From Granulosicoccus sp964435305 (lineage in GTDB: Bacteria > Pseudomonadota > Gammaproteobacteria > Granulosicoccales > Granulosicoccaceae), in contig CAYSZH010000154.1 in assembly GCA_964435305.1 (NCBI GenBank), forward strand, positions 1-10,744: 10,744 bases of DNA. Reading direction: 5' to 3'. The position numbers were made by a program, and so were the translations under genes. This document shows, piece after piece, positions 6,433 to 10,744 of this stretch (positions are counted from its first letter, which is position 1; every line of letters begins with the position of its first letter). The notes beneath the pieces are model-generated. The model was not told the origin of the DNA. It did not search any database and saw nothing but the letters and a program-made list of their open reading frames with translations.

Positions 6433-6840
6433 ATGCGCTTCACCTTGAAACCAGGGCTATGGGTATTGATTTGCACGCTGCTGCTCAGGATTTTGGCCGC
6501 ACTCTAACGCTCAATAGTGTGGGCACCGATTATGGGTGAGCAAGGCCACTTTGCCATCGTTGGCGGAATTAGCGGTGGACGAAGTCCTGGTGATATTCCT
6601 GAAACAGGGCGAAGCCATAATCAGGATCCTTAGCGTGGCAGAGTAATACCGGGGCTGTCTGTTATCAGTCTGCTCTCGCTTGGCTTATGGTTCAGTTTGT
6701 CTATGTACGAGGCAAAAGAAATTCTGCCTGATGCAAGCGATCATTGTTACGTGCGCTTTGAGTTATGCTTCCGGATAACGGTTGAACTAGTTCTTCATAC
6801 TCGCGAGGCTTTTGCAGTAGCAGGTCACTTTAAGAGCTGA
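6433..6840 (+). pseudogene. possible decayed membrane-protein gene
   Basis: One frame runs 135 codons with only two interruptions (TAA at 6505-6507, TAG at 6631-6633). It opens with a convincing membrane-protein start (MRFTLKPGLWVLICTLLL) and contains a second hydrophobic stretch (VISLLSLGLWFSLSMY) near codons 75-92. Fewer stops than chance, plus two membrane-like segments, suggest a degraded gene. The expected number of stops is about six, so two is suggestive only. No family was recognised, and it may be chance. Confidence 0.2.
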
Positions 6841-7022
6841 CTACGCTCATTAGTGATTAACTGAATTCGATGCTAAACCCCGGTGTCAATCCAGGTCGTT
6901 GTCAAACGATACTTAAGCAAATTGAAAGCGGGCTGTATTCCCCTTTTTAAAATGAACTCAATCTATTAACTGCAAAGAAAACAGCTTACCGGGACATCAC
7001 CGTAAAAAGAAAAATAATTTGA

Positions 7023-7056
7023 GTCTTTCATTGCCACATGTGTTGCAACGAAAGAC
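7023..7056 (+). promoter_or_regulatory. long inverted repeat upstream of the RND adaptor gene
   Basis: GTCTTTCATTGC (7023-7034) and GCAACGAAAGAC (7045-7056) are inverted copies with one mismatch in 12, separated by 10 bases that begin with the palindrome CACATGTG (7035-7042). It ends 89 bases before the adaptor start. The size and position fit an operator for a dimeric repressor of the TetR/MarR kind, which often control RND pumps. As no T-run follows, it is unlikely to be a terminator. Confidence 0.5.
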
Positions 7057-7145
7057 GTTTTGCATACACACAAGTCAATGTGAGAACATCTTCTATACTG
7101 CGTCACGTACCAAACAATTTACCTCACCTTTTGAGCCACCTGGGT

Positions 7146-8291
7146 ATGATGTCTATATTGAGCTCCGCTAAGAATCGATTTGTTTTTTTGTTTTCTATAC
7201 TTGCTCTGGCACCGGTCATCCAGGGTTGCTCAGACGATGTGGAATCCGTTGCTGTTGAGGAGGTGATCAGGGGCTTGAAAACGCACCAGGTCGCAAAACC
7301 ACAGGATTCCGTAACGCGGGAATATCCAAGTGTCCTGCAACCATCATCGTTAACGGTTTTATCTTTTGAGGTCGCAGGTAAACTAAACCCGCTTACCCTG
7401 GCTGTGGGTCAAACTGTTTCGGCAGGTGATTTGCTTGCCGAGCTCGACCCGACCTCGCTCGAGCTAGAGGTAGAAACTGCGCAAGCCGCGCTTGATCAGG
7501 CACAGGCGAATGCCGCCACAACTGCAACCACTTACCGAAGAAGAGCGGACCTGCGCAAAGATGGCTTCGTCTCACAAGCAGAAGTAGATGAATCACTAGG
7601 CTCCATGAACGCATCTAAAGCTCAAGTGCAGCAGGCAATCAAACAACTCGAAGCGGCAAATAACAATCTGACAAAATCTGTATTGGTCGCGCCGTTTGAC
7701 GGCATCATTAACAATATAGAGGTTGATTCATATTCCACTGTGAGTGTCGGTGCTCCAGTGGTCAGTATGTACGGCAGCTCGGCATTCGAAGCTTCGTTTT
7801 CGGTCAGCTTTAATGTAGCGGAGACACTCACTGTCGGCAAACCAGCTGTGATAACACTTGCTGACCGGCCAGATATTAAATTGAGTGCCGTTATAACCGA
7901 GCTTGGGTCACGTGCTGATACGGTGTCATCGTTTCCGGTCATTGTCTCACTCACACAAACTCATCCTATTCTAAAAGCGGGCATGGCAATTGGCGCGTCA
8001 CTTGACTTTAACGTGACTGCAGGCAGTGGTTACGAATTGCCGCTGCAAGCCTTATCTTTAAAACCGTTTCCTGACGAAAACATCAAACCCGGTGATCCGG
8101 TTGATTCATCTGTGTTTGTGTTCGACCCCGACTCGTCCACCGTTGAGGAGAGGCCGGTAGTAGTAGCAGGAGTGCGGGAGAATATGGTCATCGTTATTTC
8201 TGGATTAGAACCAGGGGATCTGGTGGCGTCTGCTGGCGTTTCGTTTTTAAAAGACGGCCAAAAGGTCAACTTGCTTGATAAACCCAGGTAA
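7146..8291 (+). CDS. RND efflux periplasmic adaptor lipoprotein (MFP/HlyD family)
   Basis: 381 aa from the ATG at 7146. This start (or the adjacent ATG at 7149) is preferred because it gives a lipoprotein signal peptide: basic N-region KNR, hydrophobic FVFLFSILALAPV, lipobox IQGC with Cys28. A start at 7038 would add 36 residues, bury the signal and overlap the inverted repeat. Domain order is a first barrel/lipoyl half (VAGKLNPLTLAVGQTVSAGDLLAELDP, about 76-102), an alpha-hairpin (103-177) with the usual RRRADLRKDGFVSQAEVDES turn, a second lipoyl half (SVLVAPFDGIINNIEV), a beta-barrel (212-290) and a membrane-proximal domain with VAGVRENMVIVISGLEPGDLV. It links the permease to an outer-membrane channel in a tripartite pump. 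The permease starts 33 bp downstream, so they form an operon. Ribosome site weak. Confidence 0.93.
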   Translation: MMSILSSAKNRFVFLFSILALAPVIQGCSDDVESVAVEEVIRGLKTHQVAKPQDSVTREYPSVLQPSSLTVLSFEVAGKLNPLTLAVGQTVSAGDLLAELDPTSLELEVETAQAALDQAQANAATTATTYRRRADLRKDGFVSQAEVDESLGSMNASKAQVQQAIKQLEAANNNLTKSVLVAPFDGIINNIEVDSYSTVSVGAPVVSMYGSSAFEASFSVSFNVAETLTVGKPAVITLADRPDIKLSAVITELGSRADTVSSFPVIVSLTQTHPILKAGMAIGASLDFNVTAGSGYELPLQALSLKPFPDENIKPGDPVDSSVFVFDPDSSTVEERPVVVAGVRENMVIVISGLEPGDLVASAGVSFLKDGQKVNLLDKPR

Positions 8292-8324
8292 GCACGTCCT
8301 TCTGTCTAAAAACGGGAATCACTA

Positions 8325-10744
8325 ATGGCATCTTTAACTCGATTTGGTGTTAACCGATCACGCGTTACCTGGCTGTTTATCATAGGTCTGTTAGTTCAGG
8401 GTGCTTTGCAATATTTATCCTTGCCAAAACGCGAAGATCCGGCCGTCACCATCAGAAACGTCGTTGTTTCTGCACAAGCGCCAGGCATGTCCACCGAGCG
8501 TATTGAAAATCTCGTGGTTATACCCATCGAGCGAAAAGCAAAAGAAATCGGTGAAATTGACGACATCAGCAGCCTGATTACGGATGGCTCTGCCGTTGTA
8601 AACCTCGAGGTCGGCAATGCAGTACCCGAAGAGTTGCTGCAAACCGTATTTCAGGATATTCGCAACAAAATGGCAAGCCTTGAAGGCAGCCTTCCGTCAG
8701 GCGTGCAAGGGCCAATTGTCAACACGGACTATGGTGATGTGGTTGTCGCCACCGTGGCACTTACCGGTGAGGGATTTAGTCATGCAGAACGCGAAGCTGC
8801 TGCCAAAAAATTGCAAACGCACTTGTATACATTGGAGAACGTTGCAAAGGTATCCCTGCTGGGAGTACAGGAAGAAGCCATATACCTGGAGTTTGATTCC
8901 AGAAAGCTTGCGGCCGTTGGCGTGCAAATACCGCAGTTGCTTGAAGATTTGCGCTCACAAAACGTGATTGCACCCGCTGGCGAATTTGACGCAGGCGGCA
9001 CCCGCTTGATCATGGAAGCCAACGGCGACTTCAAATCAATTGATGACATCCAAAACGTACTGACCAGAGTGCAAGGGCTGGCAGGCTACGTACGCCTGAA
9101 AGATCTTGTTGATGTACGCCGGACTTATGAAGACCCAAGCTCTACCCCTGCTTACTTTAATGGCCAACCCGCGGTGATGGTCAGTATCGAAATGTCAGAC
9201 GGGGCTGACATACAGAAAGTGGGCAAGATGCTGAAGGCAGAGGTGTCGCAACATGAACAAACGCAACCCATAGGTATCGCTTATGAGTTTTCCACATATC
9301 AGGAAGCCAAAGTCACCTCATCAATAAACAATGCACTGACAAACGTTGGGCAAACCTTCCTAGTTGTTTTCCTCGTTATTATGTTGTTCCTTGGCTGGCG
9401 GCCTGCACTGATAATAGCGTCCATCGTACCGCTGGCGGCATCGTTTTCATTAATTGGTATGGGCTGGTTGGGTGTTGATCTGGAACAAATATCGATCGCG
9501 GCCGTGATCATCAGCCTTGGTTTACTGGTGGATAACGGCCTGGTAGTTGTCGAGGAAATTCAAACTAAGGTAAAAGCCGGTATAGACCCAAAAGATGCCG
9601 CCATTGGAGCGGGCCAACAGTTTATCTTCCCTCTGGCTGTTGCCTCTGTCACCACTGTGTCAGCGTTTTTACCCATGCTGATACTGGACGGTACCGAAGG
9701 TGAGTATGCATTTTCACTTGGCGCAGTTGTGGGTTTGATGCTTGCCGGCTCCTGGTTCAGCGCCATGTATGTGTTGCCGGCTCTGGCGGCGTGGTTTCTA
9801 CCCAAACCAAAAGAGCGTTCCGGCGCACCCAAACCAAAGGCCTTTGTACGCTGGTATGTAGCGGTGTTGCAGCCCATGTTGCGCGTGCCCTGGCTGGTCA
9901 TGTTAGCCTGCTTTGCGCTGGTGATTTTGTCTGTGATGTTTTTGTTTCCGCAACTTAAAAACGAGATGTTTCCGTTAAGTGAGCGCAACCAGTTTCTTAT
10001 TTATATGGAAATGCCACGGGGCACCTCAATTGCTGCCAGCAAAACATCAGCACTGTCGGTCGAGCAGTGGTTGCTGGATGAGTCGGTAAACCCTGAAGTT
10101 AGCAATACCACCGTCTATGTTGGCAATGGCGGCCCACGATTTTTTCTTTCGCTGGACCCGGCCGACAGCGACCCGGCAAACGCATTCTTCCTGATCAATA
10201 CGACTACGACAGAAGGTGCGAATATCGCGTCACTCAGAACGCGGCGTCACCTGGTTGAAAATCATCCTGAAGCTCGATTCAAAGTAAAACAGTTAGCGAT
10301 GGGCGGCAGTGAATCCGGCATTGTTGAGATCGAACTTAGCGGCCCTGATGGCGATGAGCTATTAAAGCAGGCATCGATGATTGAGAGCGTTTTTGCCAAG
10401 GTGCCAGGCATTGTTCAAAACGAGAATAACTGGGGTAATAAGGTACTGCGTATTGTCGTGAATATCGCTCAGGATAAAGCCCGTGCAGTAGGTGTTACCT
10501 CGGAAAGCATTTCCGAAGCACTTGATGGTTACTTCTCCGGCAGCCAGGTATCTGAGTACCGTGAGGGAGACAAAAGCATACCGATTACCATCAGAGCTGC
10601 AGAAAGCTATCGCGATAGCCTCGAAGATCTTGCCAACGTCACACTCGAGGCAAATGGTCAGTTGATATCACTCGACCAGGTAGCCAACATTCAGCCAGCG
10701 CTAACGTTCTCGCAAATACGACGCTTTAATCAACAGCGCAGAAT
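8325..10744 (+). CDS. RND efflux permease (HAE/AcrB-type), C terminus outside window
   Basis: 806 codons are visible and the frame is open at the end; the family is usually 1,020-1,060 aa, so about 220 residues are missing. It is a proton-driven inner-membrane exporter. Visible parts are TM1 (about 12-32), the family phrase LPKREDPAVTIRNVVVSAQ, the porter domain, TM2-TM6 (about 340-490) with SLGLLVDNGLVVVEEI in TM4 and SVTTVSAFLPMLILDGTEGEY after it, TM7 (about 518-540), and the second porter half. In TM4 the first acidic residue equivalent to AcrB Asp407 is present (Asp403), but the Asp408 position is Asn404, as in several RND subgroups that keep a single Asp. The ATG at 8325 has GGGA 7 bases upstream. 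No TolC-type gene is seen in the window. Drug specificity cannot be inferred. Confidence 0.95.
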   Translation, partial: MASLTRFGVNRSRVTWLFIIGLLVQGALQYLSLPKREDPAVTIRNVVVSAQAPGMSTERIENLVVIPIERKAKEIGEIDDISSLITDGSAVVNLEVGNAVPEELLQTVFQDIRNKMASLEGSLPSGVQGPIVNTDYGDVVVATVALTGEGFSHAEREAAAKKLQTHLYTLENVAKVSLLGVQEEAIYLEFDSRKLAAVGVQIPQLLEDLRSQNVIAPAGEFDAGGTRLIMEANGDFKSIDDIQNVLTRVQGLAGYVRLKDLVDVRRTYEDPSSTPAYFNGQPAVMVSIEMSDGADIQKVGKMLKAEVSQHEQTQPIGIAYEFSTYQEAKVTSSINNALTNVGQTFLVVFLVIMLFLGWRPALIIASIVPLAASFSLIGMGWLGVDLEQISIAAVIISLGLLVDNGLVVVEEIQTKVKAGIDPKDAAIGAGQQFIFPLAVASVTTVSAFLPMLILDGTEGEYAFSLGAVVGLMLAGSWFSAMYVLPALAAWFLPKPKERSGAPKPKAFVRWYVAVLQPMLRVPWLVMLACFALVILSVMFLFPQLKNEMFPLSERNQFLIYMEMPRGTSIAASKTSALSVEQWLLDESVNPEVSNTTVYVGNGGPRFFLSLDPADSDPANAFFLINTTTTEGANIASLRTRRHLVENHPEARFKVKQLAMGGSESGIVEIELSGPDGDELLKQASMIESVFAKVPGIVQNENNWGNKVLRIVVNIAQDKARAVGVTSESISEALDGYFSGSQVSEYREGDKSIPITIRAAESYRDSLEDLANVTLEANGQLISLDQVANIQPALTFSQIRRFNQQRR

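Larger units (their letters stand above)
6341..7145. other. long spacer upstream of furA and the efflux operon
   Basis: About 800 bp between two divergently oriented units. It must contain the furA promoter at its left end (AT-rich, 6341-6420) and the efflux-operon promoter at its right end. No intact gene of more than about 60 codons with a plausible start was seen on either strand. The middle contains a broken reading frame (6433-6840) and the right end a strong inverted repeat (7023-7056), both listed separately. A TATACT at about 7099-7104 could be a -10 for the efflux genes, but no matching -35 is seen. Confidence 0.5.

Noticed and set aside
420..7056. GCAACGAAAGAC occurring at 420-431 and in the right arm at 7045-7056
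   Set aside because: A few shared 12-mers are expected by chance in a 10.7-kb window; the first copy has no inverted partner.
7038..7145. N-terminal extension of the RND adaptor from the ATG at 7038
   Set aside because: The extension would put a 36-residue polar segment before a clear lipoprotein signal peptide and overlap the inverted repeat at 7023-7056; the start at 7146/7149 fits better.
9299..9988. Minus-strand frames at 9299-9511 and 9560-9988
   Set aside because: They lie antisense to the RND permease, whose continuous frame and conserved motifs explain the region.

Overview
The window looks like chromosomal DNA of a marine-type gammaproteobacterium. This is an inference from moderate G+C, Gram-negative envelope genes (an RND efflux permease with a lipoprotein adaptor, and a DMT-family exporter) and general protein character; no rRNA or other phylogenetic marker is present. 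No tRNA, CRISPR array, intact insertion sequence or phage gene was seen.

Layout. 1-228 (+) is the C-terminal end of an NHL-type beta-propeller protein. 467-1734 (-) holds two tandem paralogous genes of unknown function. Each joins an N-terminal segment resembling the Glyoxalase_8 (glyoxalase-related) domain to a conserved C-terminal domain, and each is preceded by a nearly identical leader of about 100-140 bp. 1974-2999 (-) is an EamA/DMT transporter. 3000-3601 has no confident gene apart from the katG terminator. 3602-5776 (-) is a full-length catalase-peroxidase (katG), and 5915-6340 (-) is a Fur-family regulator that closely resembles actinobacterial FurA, so the pair forms a furA-katG peroxide-response unit. 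6341-7145 is a long gap with a possible decayed reading frame and a strong inverted repeat at 7023-7056. 7146-8291 (+) is an RND periplasmic adaptor lipoprotein, followed 33 bp later by an RND permease (8325 to window end, C terminus cut off).

How the genes work together. FurA would sense peroxide through a metal site and repress itself and katG; KatG removes H2O2. The adaptor and permease form two parts of a tripartite efflux pump; no outer-membrane channel gene is in view. The paralog pair has no assignable pathway.

The most unusual signal is the leader in front of the two paralogs. By hand alignment it is about 93% identical over a 98-bp core, whereas the two proteins are only about 46% identical. 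It contains an imperfect terminal inverted repeat, a small hairpin, and a conserved short upstream reading frame whose differences between copies are mostly synonymous or in-frame. It may be a translated leader, a structured regulatory RNA or a MITE-like repeat. This is the best candidate for something undescribed.
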